Positions 25,302 through 32,950 of a stretch of DNA of 64,000 bases are shown in pieces (the stretch's first letter is position 1; each line of letters starts with the position of its first letter). The notes beneath the pieces were generated by a model, which did no database searches, was not told where the DNA came from, and saw only the letters and a list, made by a program, of their open reading frames with translations. Made by a program: the position numbers and the translations under genes. This DNA comes from Branchiibius sp. NY16-3462-2. Its GTDB lineage: Bacteria > Actinomycetota > Actinomycetes > Actinomycetales > Dermatophilaceae. The stretch spans positions 1 to 64,000 of the forward strand of contig NZ_LVCF01000004.1 in NCBI RefSeq assembly GCF_001594145.1, in the 5' to 3' direction.

Positions 25302-26026
25302 TTCGCACTCTCCGGGACTGCTTTGCCGCCCAGCTGCGAGGCGTCGTATTCGTTGATCTCGTTGCCCCGCTGCGCACCCACGTCGGTCGGCAGGCCGATG
25401 AGCCGGACCTCTTGGGCGAAGTTGGCTGCGTAGGTCACCGCCATCGCATCCTTGGGCACCAGGGCCAGCGTCACCGGGATCACCTGGCTCTGGCTGGTGC
25501 CGCTGGTGGTCTGGTTGGTCACGGTCTGCTGTCCGGCGATGGAGACCACCCGCACGTCACGGGTGAGCACCTTCACCGACTTGGGCAGACCGGGCACGTC
25601 GCCGTACACCGCGTAGATGTCGACGCGGTCACCTGGGCGCACCCGCCCGGCGATACCGGTCACGGGGTTGACATCGATGGCTACCTCGCGCTCGTCGCGG
25701 TTGAGGCTCGAACTGGGGATCAGCATGTCCGAGCTGATCGTGCTGCCGGCGTTGATCCGGAACCCGATCCGCCTGCCCTGCAACTGCGACATCGTGAGGA
25801 CGGCCGATGTCGACGTCCATCGGGCCGGGACCTCGACGGGCTGCAGATTGCTGGCGCTCAGGGGGGTGTACGCCTCGATCGGCTCGGTCGCCCGGTAGAC
25901 GGTGACCTTGTCGCCGACCTGCGTATTAACCGAGGCCACGTAGCTGGTCACGACGAAGAAGGTCGCGATCGCCACGATGGCTGAGATCACGACGAGAATG
26001 AGACCGCGTCGCTGGCGGGGGTTCAC
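25298..26026 (-). CDS. cpaB: CpaB/RcpC-type SAF-domain pilus assembly protein
   Basis: 242 aa. An N-terminal membrane helix (LILVVISAIVAIATFFVVTSYV) is followed by a SAF domain (EPIEAYTPLSASNLQPVEVP, about residues 48-110) and an RcpC-like domain with VRPGDRVDIYAVYGDVPG. CpaB proteins help assemble the pilus at the outer side of the membrane. No CpaC secretin gene is present, as expected for a monoderm. Overlaps the fusion gene by 4 nt. Confidence 0.92.
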   Translation of the reverse strand: MNPRQRRGLILVVISAIVAIATFFVVTSYVASVNTQVGDKVTVYRATEPIEAYTPLSASNLQPVEVPARWTSTSAVLTMSQLQGRRIGFRINAGSTISSDMLIPSSSLNRDEREVAIDVNPVTGIAGRVRPGDRVDIYAVYGDVPGLPKSVKVLTRDVRVVSIAGQQTVTNQTTSGTSQSQVIPVTLALVPKDAMAVTYAANFAQEVRLIGLPTDVGAQRGNEINEYDASQLGGKAVPESAK

Positions 26027-26784
26027 GCTACGTGCTCCTGGGGATTCAGTACGACATGGCAGAACGGGCAGGTCAGGTCATCGGACGGTTCGTCGCAGAT
26101 GCGGCAGGTGGTGCGGGCCGGTGGGAGCTCCCGCGGCCGGGGAAGCGCGACGAACTCGGCGCCGGCGCTGCCGTAGCACTCCTGAGTGCTGACCGCTGGT
26201 GGCACGGTCACGGGTCGCGCTCCCTGGAGCTGGGGCGCGGCGGCTGCGGGGTCGGATGCGCCCACCAGCAGGGTCGCCTCCTGTGCCACCTCCAGCGGGG
26301 TGCTGGAGACCCGGGCCTGGTCACCGAACGTGACCACGAATCCCGGGCTGCCGGGCAGCATCGAGCGCAGGTGCTGCCAGATCCCGGGGGAGGGCCGGTC
26401 CAGTTTGCCCACCCGCGTCAGGCACACGCCGGACAGCAGGTCATCGAGGTGGGCATCGACCCACCGGAGCACGTCGGCAGCGGACGCGCAGGTCCCGACC
26501 GCCTGCCGGCCGAGGGCGGCGAGCGCGAGAACACTCACGGGAGCGACGCGCATCGCAAAGCGGGTGGCGGGATTGGCGCCAGCCGCGACGGTCATCGCCA
26601 GTCGCCCGGCCCGGGCGTCCTGGGGGCGGGTGAGAACGACGACGCTCTCGGCCCGGTGTCGGCCGACGTGGCCGGCAAGTTCGGTCGCACCCGGTCGCAG
26701 GATCCAGACCGGGCCCGACGGGTCGGGCCAGCCCACGACGTCGGCTTCGGCGGCGCGACTGAGTACGACTACCATCACGGGCAC
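26023..26784 (-). CDS. Unknown protein with C-terminal zinc ribbon, first gene of the Tad series
   Basis: 253 aa from GTG 26784, with GAGGGG seven bases upstream; longer reading would run through the divergent promoter. The first 200 residues look like a Rossmann-type fold without Walker motifs (VVLTRPQDARAGRLAMTVAAG, VSVLALAALGRQAVG). The end has CRICDEPSDDLTCPFC, a four-Cys zinc ribbon (C-x2-C-x9-C-x2-C). I do not recognise a family. It overlaps cpaB by 4 nt, so it is made with the apparatus and is probably a cytoplasmic accessory factor. Confidence 0.7.
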   Translation of the reverse strand: MPVMVVVLSRAAEADVVGWPDPSGPVWILRPGATELAGHVGRHRAESVVVLTRPQDARAGRLAMTVAAGANPATRFAMRVAPVSVLALAALGRQAVGTCASAADVLRWVDAHLDDLLSGVCLTRVGKLDRPSPGIWQHLRSMLPGSPGFVVTFGDQARVSSTPLEVAQEATLLVGASDPAAAAPQLQGARPVTVPPAVSTQECYGSAGAEFVALPRPRELPPARTTCRICDEPSDDLTCPFCHVVLNPQEHVA

Positions 26785-26928
26785 GAGAAATCCCCTCAAA
26801 ACTTCGCCGACTCGCGGCAGCGTGCCCCTTGCTCGGGGCAGGACGTCTTCATCTTGTCTGCTGACGACGACCAGGAGGAGACGAGAATTGTCGGGAGTTT
26901 CCGCGAATCGAGGGGGAAGTGAACCACG

Positions 26929-27501
26929 GTGAGGCGAACGGTTGACCGGCGCGGATACACCGATTCGTCGCGTCGGCACCTGGTCGGGGTGGCCGCATCG
27001 GCGGTCATGGCCGTGCTGGCGCTGATCCTGCTGGGCATCGGTGCGGTGGCCTGGTCGATGCCCCAACCCAACCCGGTGAAGCTCTCCGCCGGCGCCACGA
27101 CCCCGCTCGGGCAGACGCCCTGGTTCGACTCGGGGTCGACGGTCTTCGCAGCGATCGACCCCACAGAACGGACCACCCCGGGAGACTGGGACTGCCGGTT
27201 GCAGACGGCCGGCTCGGCCGCACGGACCCTGGGCGGCACGCCCAATCCGGACCTGGTCGGCACCCGGGTGGTCGACGACCAGAGCCTGTTCCCGGTCGTG
27301 ACCATCGGAACCAGCGGCGCGGGTGACACCATCTCCTGCTCCGGGCCTCGGGCCGACACCGGCGTCGCCATGTGGGTGCTACCGACCGACGCCGGCTTAC
27401 CTCGGGTGGCGCTGTCACTCGTTGTCGCGGGAATCGCGCTGCTCGGTGCCGCCGCCCTCGTGCATCCGCGCGCTCGCGGTCTCACACGGTTCGGACGGTG
27501 A
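26929..27501 (+). CDS. Two-helix membrane protein with outside domain, paralogue 1
   Basis: 190 aa. One hydrophobic segment near residues 18-42 (VGVAASAVMAVLALILLGIG) and one near 160-180 enclose an outside domain of about 115 residues. The domain has two Cys (GDWDCRL, TISCSGP). The next gene on this strand has the same plan, including VSCPAADGTAVLLAVD near the second helix, so they are paralogues. It is divergent from the Tad series across a 144-bp gap. Function unknown. Confidence 0.72.
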   Translation: MRRTVDRRGYTDSSRRHLVGVAASAVMAVLALILLGIGAVAWSMPQPNPVKLSAGATTPLGQTPWFDSGSTVFAAIDPTERTTPGDWDCRLQTAGSAARTLGGTPNPDLVGTRVVDDQSLFPVVTIGTSGAGDTISCSGPRADTGVAMWVLPTDAGLPRVALSLVVAGIALLGAAALVHPRARGLTRFGR

Positions 27502-27661
27502 GAGTGTCCGAACCGATCCATAGGTCTCATGCTGTCGGCTGGGAACGTGATGGGCATGGGCCCGGGGGCCGTCGGCAACCGGGCCCCAGGACCTACTACC
27601 GACCCGGCATTTCCCCCGGGATCGCCCGCGGGAGAAGGAATCTCGCCGTGGACGGTCACGC

Positions 27662-28213
27662 GTGACCGGGGTGGACCCGGCCGCCCCGGCCGCATCGCCC
27701 GGGGCGGTCGTGATGGTGGCGCGGAGGTATCGCTGGCCGATCCTCGCCGGAGCAGCCGTGGTGGCGCTGTGTGCGGTCGGTTTCTGGATCGCCACCCTCA
27801 CCAGTGGTCTCACCTTCCACGGGACCGGGCCCACCGGAGCGCCCGTGACGATCACCGGATCGGCGCCCGGGCCGGCCAAGCTGATCGTGTTCACCGACCG
27901 CCCGCAGGTGACCGGGGAGTGCACGACGAGCGGCAGCTATTTCTGGTTCTTCGATCACTTGGAGGGGACCGGCGCCACCTCCGCGTCCCTAGAGCACGAC
28001 GGGCGGACCTGGTATGAGGCAGGTGTGCTGGAGGACGGATGGGCGGCGGGGCACACGGTGAGTTGCCCGGCGGCCGATGGCACCGCTGTCCTGCTCGCCG
28101 TCGACGGCGCTGCGACCTGGCGCCCGTACGCCCTGGGTCTGACCGGCGGCGGCTTCGTGCTGGCTGTCGGGGCGGCGATCTTCGTGCTGATCGGGCGGCC
28201 CGTCAGGTCTTGA
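27662..28213 (+). CDS. Two-helix membrane protein with outside domain, paralogue 2
   Basis: 183 aa starting at GTG 27662. Hydrophobic segments at about residues 27-47 (WPILAGAAVVALCAVGFWIA) and 155-178 enclose a domain with two Cys (VTGECTTSG, HTVSCPAAD), as in the gene before it. The 160-bp gap before it contains GGGCCC at 27558 and 27581, like the boxes near other pilus genes. It converges with the lipoprotein gene at 28203, overlapping by 11 bp. Confidence 0.7.
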   Translation: MTGVDPAAPAASPGAVVMVARRYRWPILAGAAVVALCAVGFWIATLTSGLTFHGTGPTGAPVTITGSAPGPAKLIVFTDRPQVTGECTTSGSYFWFFDHLEGTGATSASLEHDGRTWYEAGVLEDGWAAGHTVSCPAADGTAVLLAVDGAATWRPYALGLTGGGFVLAVGAAIFVLIGRPVRS

Positions 28214-28829
28214 TGACCAGCGTGCGCATGATTCGCTCGATGCCCGATGTTGCGAAGTCTGCGACCGGAGCCTTACCCACGACGTTGACGATCAGCTTCG
28301 GGGAGACCTGGGCGAACAACTGCTCGACGCGGTACGCATCGCTGGTGCCCTGTGGTGTCTCGGTCCAGCTCACCAGGACGGCGTATTGGGTGTCCGGCCA
28401 CTTCACCATCGACCGCTTGACGTCCTTGGCTTGACCCAGCGACGACTTGGTGGTCGCGAGGACCTCGGACTGGGCCACCGCATCCGAGGACGGGTCGTTG
28501 TCGATCACCACCGCCACACCGATCGGCCGGGCCGGGTCGCGGCCGGGTTCACGGGCAGCGACGCCGGGCACCCCGCCTGTCGTCGTGGCGGGCACGACGT
28601 TGTCCTGCCAGGACGCCGGCACCTGGATCTGGAAGCCCTTGCCGGCCAGGGTGCGGAAGTTCAGCGGTGCGGTAGCCAGCGGCGAGAACGATGCCGGGGG
28701 TGGGTCGGTCGGCGTCAGGCTCGTGGCTGCGTCGGGAATGGCGTTCTCCTGGCTCGACTGCGAACACCCGGTCATGGCTGAGGCGGTGACCACAAGGGCC
28801 GCCGCGGTGGCGAGCAGTTGCGATCTCAT
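28203..28829 (-). CDS. Secreted lipoprotein, module copy B
   Basis: 208 aa from ATG 28829. Signal peptide LLATAAALVVTASAMTGC with lipobox TGC at residue 22, a Ser/Thr/Pro linker, then FRTLAGKGFQIQVPASWQDN, which matches the start of the mature domain in copy A. Late part: VSWTETPQGTSDAYRVEQLF. Its start overlaps the stop of the membrane-protein gene (ATGA). Likely works with the large prepilin-headed protein encoded divergently at 29378. Confidence 0.82.
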   Translation of the reverse strand: MRSQLLATAAALVVTASAMTGCSQSSQENAIPDAATSLTPTDPPPASFSPLATAPLNFRTLAGKGFQIQVPASWQDNVVPATTTGGVPGVAAREPGRDPARPIGVAVVIDNDPSSDAVAQSEVLATTKSSLGQAKDVKRSMVKWPDTQYAVLVSWTETPQGTSDAYRVEQLFAQVSPKLIVNVVGKAPVADFATSGIERIMRTLVIKT

Positions 28830-29254
28830 CGCAGCAACTCTCTCACGTCGGCCGGCACGGGAACCGCCTCGCGCCGGCGGCCCTGCACCCACACGACCAC
28901 TGCGGTCGCCAGGAGCCAGATCGCCAGGTCGAGCGCCATCGTGGGTAGCCCAGCGGGCAGGAAGGCGGCACCGGCCAGCGCCTGTCCGGTCCACGACAAA
29001 GGGTTGAGGAGGTAACCGGCCGTCGCCGAGCTGAGCCAGAACGCCCAGCCGTAACCGGGCCACCGCCGCGCGTAGAACGCCACGATGCTGAGCACCGCGA
29101 ACAATTCCAGGATGGTCCGCAATGTGATGCCGAGGCCGACCTCGCCCTGGACCGCCGCGTAGGCGATCGCCATGACCGCGAAAGTGCCGCAGACCACGCC
29201 CAGGGTGAGGGCGAGCCCGATCCACCGAAGGGTGCGCTGGGCAGAGGTATCCAT
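28826..29254 (-). CDS. Small four-helix membrane protein, module copy B
   Basis: 142 aa with four hydrophobic segments (about residues 9-31, 42-60, 65-85, 100-122), beginning WIGLALTLGVVCGTFAVMA. Same size, layout and neighbourhood as the protein at 11373-11822. It is coupled to the lipoprotein (4-nt overlap), but here it precedes it, whereas in copy A it follows. Function unknown. Confidence 0.72.
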   Translation of the reverse strand: MDTSAQRTLRWIGLALTLGVVCGTFAVMAIAYAAVQGEVGLGITLRTILELFAVLSIVAFYARRWPGYGWAFWLSSATAGYLLNPLSWTGQALAGAAFLPAGLPTMALDLAIWLLATAVVVWVQGRRREAVPVPADVRELLR

Positions 29255-29314
29255 GCCGAGGATGCTGCCGGACCTGCGGGTCCGGCGCCCGGGCCCGCAG
29301 GCCCCGATCGGTCA

Positions 29315-29328
29315 GGTCCGTGGGCCCA
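29315..29328. repeat. 14-bp repeat GGTCCGTGGGCCCA near gene B, shared with the flp upstream region
   Basis: The same 14 bases occur at 18430-18443. Both contain the palindrome TGGGCCCA. This copy lies 50-63 bp upstream of the prepilin-headed gene starting at 29378. Confidence 0.4.
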
Positions 29329-29377
29329 TGCCCGCTAGCCCCGCCGTGCACCACAGTGGGGCGCGGAAAGGGGTGCC

Positions 29378-30649
29378 ATGACCTTCACGAGGCTGCGACG
29401 GGTCGACCGCGACAAGGGTGCGGCGAGCCTGGAAACGGTCGGCATGATCGTCCTCGCGGCCCTGCTGGTCGGCGCCATCGTCCTGGCCATGATGCAGAAC
29501 AACGCGATCGGCCGCGCGGTGTCGAACGCGGTCTGCAAGATCCTGACGCTGGGCAACGGTACGTGCGACGCCGGTAGATCGACCGCGCCGGATCCGCACC
29601 TACCGACCGAGCCCTGCTCCACGGCCGCGGAGGGGTATGAAGTCTCAGGGGAGGTGGCCGCGGGCATCAGTGGCGGCTCCAACAGCAAGGTTCAGATCGA
29701 GACCCTGAGCAACGGTCAGTACGCCGTGACCGTGACCAAGGGCGGGTCGGTCGGTGCCGAAGCGGGCGTGGGCTGGGACGCCAGCGTGAGCGTGAACGGC
29801 TCCGGCTACGGCTGGGACATCGGTGCCGACGCGGCGGCCCGGATCCAAGGAGGCGTCGAGACCACCTACATCGTCAACACCAAGGAGCAGGCTTTCCAGA
29901 TCCGGAACTGGAACATCTACCAGGACGCCAAAAACGCTTTGGTCGCAAGCAATCCGGCCACCAGCATCGTGGCAGGTCTGCCGTTCGTCGGTGGGGCGGT
30001 GGACAAGATCGCGGAGCAGCTCGGTGGCCTGCAGGAGCCGCCGGCGCCCGACTCCACCATGGTGTACGGCGGTGTCAGCGCGGACGCGTCGGCCCACGAC
30101 ACCCTGGGCGTCGGTCAGTTCAAGGGCAGTGCGTCCATCGACGCGGTCATCGGGGTGCGGACCAACTCCGATGGGTCGTACGTCGTGATCGGCCGCGCGT
30201 CGGCCGGCGCCGTCGCCTCGGCATCGGCGATGTGGAAGAACGCCTCGTTCGACCCGAACGCCGGTGCGCTGGTCGAGGCGTCCTACGACAAGACCGGCAC
30301 GATGACTTCGGTGAAGTTCACCGGTACCACCGGGCTCACCAGGCAGGACAGCACCGTCGAATCGTGGAACCTGCCGATCTCATCGGAAGCCGACCGGCAG
30401 GCGGCCAATGATCTGGTCTACAACGTGAACCCGGTGACGTGGAAGGCGTTCTTCGACGCGTCCGGCGGCCACGGCCAGGTGACGAAACTGACCTACCACG
30501 ACGCTGGGTCCGACGTGGGGGTGAAGGTTGGCGGCAAGATCCTGGCCGATGTCGGTATCACCGGCAACCTGAAGCTGCCGCGCGCCAGCGTCAGCAGCGC
30601 GCAGTACTGGGATGGCCATCGCTTCGTGAACTGGGCCACCTGCCGCTGA
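29378..30649 (+). CDS. Large surface protein with a prepilin head, copy B
   Basis: 423 aa. Prepilin site DKG-AASLE with Glu at +5, then the helix TVGMIVLAALLVGAIVLAM. About 380 outside residues follow, opening with AVCKILTLGNGTC (two Cys, as in copy A) and IETLSNGQYAVTVTKGGSVGA, close to the matching stretch of copy A. The end NWATCR places a Cys almost at the C-terminus. No catalytic motif is visible. GAAAGGGG-type sequence precedes ATG 29378. Probable substrate of the peptidase at 31018-31698. Confidence 0.8.
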   Translation: MTFTRLRRVDRDKGAASLETVGMIVLAALLVGAIVLAMMQNNAIGRAVSNAVCKILTLGNGTCDAGRSTAPDPHLPTEPCSTAAEGYEVSGEVAAGISGGSNSKVQIETLSNGQYAVTVTKGGSVGAEAGVGWDASVSVNGSGYGWDIGADAAARIQGGVETTYIVNTKEQAFQIRNWNIYQDAKNALVASNPATSIVAGLPFVGGAVDKIAEQLGGLQEPPAPDSTMVYGGVSADASAHDTLGVGQFKGSASIDAVIGVRTNSDGSYVVIGRASAGAVASASAMWKNASFDPNAGALVEASYDKTGTMTSVKFTGTTGLTRQDSTVESWNLPISSEADRQAANDLVYNVNPVTWKAFFDASGGHGQVTKLTYHDAGSDVGVKVGGKILADVGITGNLKLPRASVSSAQYWDGHRFVNWATCR

Positions 30650-30666
30650 CCCGGGGCGCGCGGTCG

Positions 30667-31006
30667 CTAGAGCGCGGCCAGCTGGGAGCCGACCAGCAAC
30701 CGCCGACTGGCGAACCAACCGGCGGGCGCTTCGAGCACGCTGACCGCACCCGGCACCGGCCGCAGCGGGCCCCGCCACGGGGGCAATCGGCGTACGGCAA
30801 GAACCCGGTCGTCCGCCGCGACGAAGGCGACGTCGAGCGCGTACGTCATCCCCCAGCTGTGCACGCTGCGACAGGGCCTCAGCCACACCGCACCGCTGCT
30901 CCCGGCGGTGGCCAGCAAACCCCGCTGGCGCTGCCAGAAGCCGGGTGAGCAGCCGAACCTCTCCGATCGCGCGACCGTCGACCACGAGAGTACGGCGGGT
31001 GCTCAC
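30667..31006 (-). pseudogene. DUF192 family gene with an apparent +1 frameshift
   Basis: Two frames together spell one DUF192 protein. From GTG 31006 the first frame reads VSTRRTLVVDGRAIGEVRLLTR. The second frame continues FWQRQRGLLATAGSSGAVW and then CRSVHSWGMTYALDVAFV, which is the family core. One extra base in ACCCGGCTTCTGG (about 30936-30948) separates them. The joint protein would be about 112 aa. A true mutation, a sequencing error and programmed frameshifting are all possible. It starts 11 bp after the prepilin peptidase stop. DUF192 function is not established. Confidence 0.7.
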
Positions 31007-31017
31007 CGGGCGAGCGC

Positions 31018-31698
31018 TCAATGCAGGGCACCCACGAGCGGGAGTGCCAGCACCAACAACGCGCCCAGGATCATGTGCGGCCCGAAGGAGATGGCCGTCT
31101 TGCGTCCGGCCCCGGCGAAGACAATGAGAATCAGACCCAGAACGGCGCCGGAGACGAAGCCGGCGAAGACTCCCAGTACGGCCTGTGCGACGCCGTTGAA
31201 GCCCAGCATCAGCCCGAGGGTGGGGGAGAGTTTGACGTCCCCGAGACCGAAGCCCTGGCCACCGGCGACGAGCGCGATGAGCAGGTAGAACGCGGCAACG
31301 CCCGCCGCGCAGCAGAGGGCTACCAGGAGCGAATGCCATTGAGCGCGAACGATACTCACGACCAGCACACCGGCCAGGGCGGCGACGAACGTGGGGCCGG
31401 TCCACCGGTCGGGCAGTCGATGCACATCCAGGTCGATGGCCGCCAGCACGATGAGCGGAACGGTCAACGCGGCGTACACCACTCCCTGCACGACGCCGCC
31501 GACATGGGTCTGGGCGGCGCCGACCAGACCCGCGGCGACGGCGGCCGCGGCCGGCACCCACCTGAAGGACATGGTGCGCACCTCGGCCTCATCCTCATAG
31601 CGATGCCCGAGGGTCGCCAGGCGGGGAGCAAGCAGGAGTCCAGCGACCAGGCCGCCGATGAGCCCCACGACACCTACGCCCGCGATCTCCAGGCTCAT
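31018..31698 (-). CDS. Type IV prepilin peptidase (TadV/CpaA-like)
   Basis: 226 aa, A24 family of membrane aspartyl proteases. The two catalytic Asp motifs are AAIDLDVHRLPD (about residues 86-97) and GFGLGDVKLSPTLG (about 147-160). About seven hydrophobic segments. It lacks the N-terminal Cys methylase domain of PilD, as CpaA/TadV do. It is the only such peptidase in the window and should cut Flp, TadE, the CpaE-TadE fusion and both large prepilin-headed proteins. Confidence 0.93.
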   Translation of the reverse strand: MSLEIAGVGVVGLIGGLVAGLLLAPRLATLGHRYEDEAEVRTMSFRWVPAAAAVAAGLVGAAQTHVGGVVQGVVYAALTVPLIVLAAIDLDVHRLPDRWTGPTFVAALAGVLVVSIVRAQWHSLLVALCCAAGVAAFYLLIALVAGGQGFGLGDVKLSPTLGLMLGFNGVAQAVLGVFAGFVSGAVLGLILIVFAGAGRKTAISFGPHMILGALLVLALPLVGALH

Positions 31699-31886
31699 CA
31701 GCCCGCTCCGGGTCGGGTGCTGGTCGTCATGTCATCTCCTCGGCTGGTGACGACCAGTTATACCGGCAGCGCCCGGCGCCGTATGCGCCAGCCGCCGAAC
31801 CGGGCTCCCCGGGAATTCGGTGCGAATACAGCGGAGGTTTTTCAAGAAACACCAGCGTCTATCCAGACAAACGTGAGGCGCTTCAC

Positions 31887-31892
31887 TATTTT
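31887..31892 (+). promoter_or_regulatory. -10 element of a probable leaderless promoter (PhyH gene)
   Basis: TATTTT ends six bases before ATG 31899; no Shine-Dalgarno sequence is present. Confidence 0.45.
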
Positions 31893-31898
31893 GACGGA

Positions 31899-32942
31899 AT
31901 GGCCGATTTTGAGAAGTCCCTGCAAGACCTGGACGTGGATGCCTTCTGGACCGAGGGCTACGCGATCCTGCCGGATGTCTACACCGAGGAAGAAGTCGCG
32001 CAGATGCGCGACGAAGTCATGGCGAACGCGACCGTCGGCGGGGAGCTGACCGCGGGTCCGCTGAAGCACGTGCTCACCGACGGCAAGATGGCAGCGGTGG
32101 CCAAGAAACTGCTCGACACCGACGACGTGATCTACGGCGGGGGCAGCTCGGCGACGATCAACGGCAAGATCCGGGTCTGGCACAAGGACAACACGGACCG
32201 CCTGGATGAGAAGGCACCCGACTGGGACGACCGGTACACCCAGTTGCGCTTCGGGATCTACCTGCAGGACCACACCGAGCACAGCGGCGGGTTGAACCTC
32301 AAACCGGGCGCCCATGACATCTGCGACCTGAGCAGCGGAAAGACCACCTACGTGCGCAGTCGGCCCACGGACCTGCTCGTGTGGAGTATGCGGATGACCC
32401 ACTCGGGTGCCGGCACCCTGCTGAAGGATCCGGACCGGCCGGATCCGGAGCCGAAGGAGTGGGACTCCTTCAGCGAGGAGGAAGTTGCGCCGCTGCACGA
32501 GAACCGGCTGGCGGTCTTCGCGCACATCGGGGCCAACGACAAGCACGCGCGCCGCTACCTGGACTACCTGCGGCACCGCACCTACATCGCGAACATGTGG
32601 CGCAACCATCCCTTCACCCCGGAGACCATCGCCGAGTTGGAAGCGGCCGGGCTGACGGTCCGGAACATGCCCGCGGAGGTCATAGACGACCCGCGAGCCG
32701 GTGGCTGGAAGGAATGGCAGCCCTACTGGTACCCGGGCAAGGCCGATCCCGAGCCGCAGATCGTCTACCGCGAGAAGGTCGTCGAGGTTCCCGCCGCGGC
32801 GCCTGCTGCCGCGAAACCGGCTGCCTCCCAAGCGTTTGTGCCGCGGTACTCCCGGGCCGTCAAACGTCGCCTGAGCGGTGTGACCGAGGGTGCGGTCAAC
32901 GGTTGGCACGGTGCCGCGCCCAAGGGCGCCCGGGTCGGGTGA
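31899..32942 (+). CDS. Phytanoyl-CoA dioxygenase (PhyH) family oxygenase
   Basis: 347 aa. The iron ligands fit H95 and D97 (WHKDNTDR) and H168 (MTHSGAG), as in Fe(II)/2-oxoglutarate oxygenases of the PhyH type. The N-terminal DAFWTEGYAILPDVYTEEEV is the family's usual opening. After the core (about residue 275) there is an Ala/Pro linker and a basic tail (YSRAVKRRLSG), not typical for the family. Substrate unknown. It stands alone between divergent and convergent neighbours. Confidence 0.82.
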   Translation: MADFEKSLQDLDVDAFWTEGYAILPDVYTEEEVAQMRDEVMANATVGGELTAGPLKHVLTDGKMAAVAKKLLDTDDVIYGGGSSATINGKIRVWHKDNTDRLDEKAPDWDDRYTQLRFGIYLQDHTEHSGGLNLKPGAHDICDLSSGKTTYVRSRPTDLLVWSMRMTHSGAGTLLKDPDRPDPEPKEWDSFSEEEVAPLHENRLAVFAHIGANDKHARRYLDYLRHRTYIANMWRNHPFTPETIAELEAAGLTVRNMPAEVIDDPRAGGWKEWQPYWYPGKADPEPQIVYREKVVEVPAAAPAAAKPAASQAFVPRYSRAVKRRLSGVTEGAVNGWHGAAPKGARVG

Positions 32943-32950
32943 ACCGCGCC

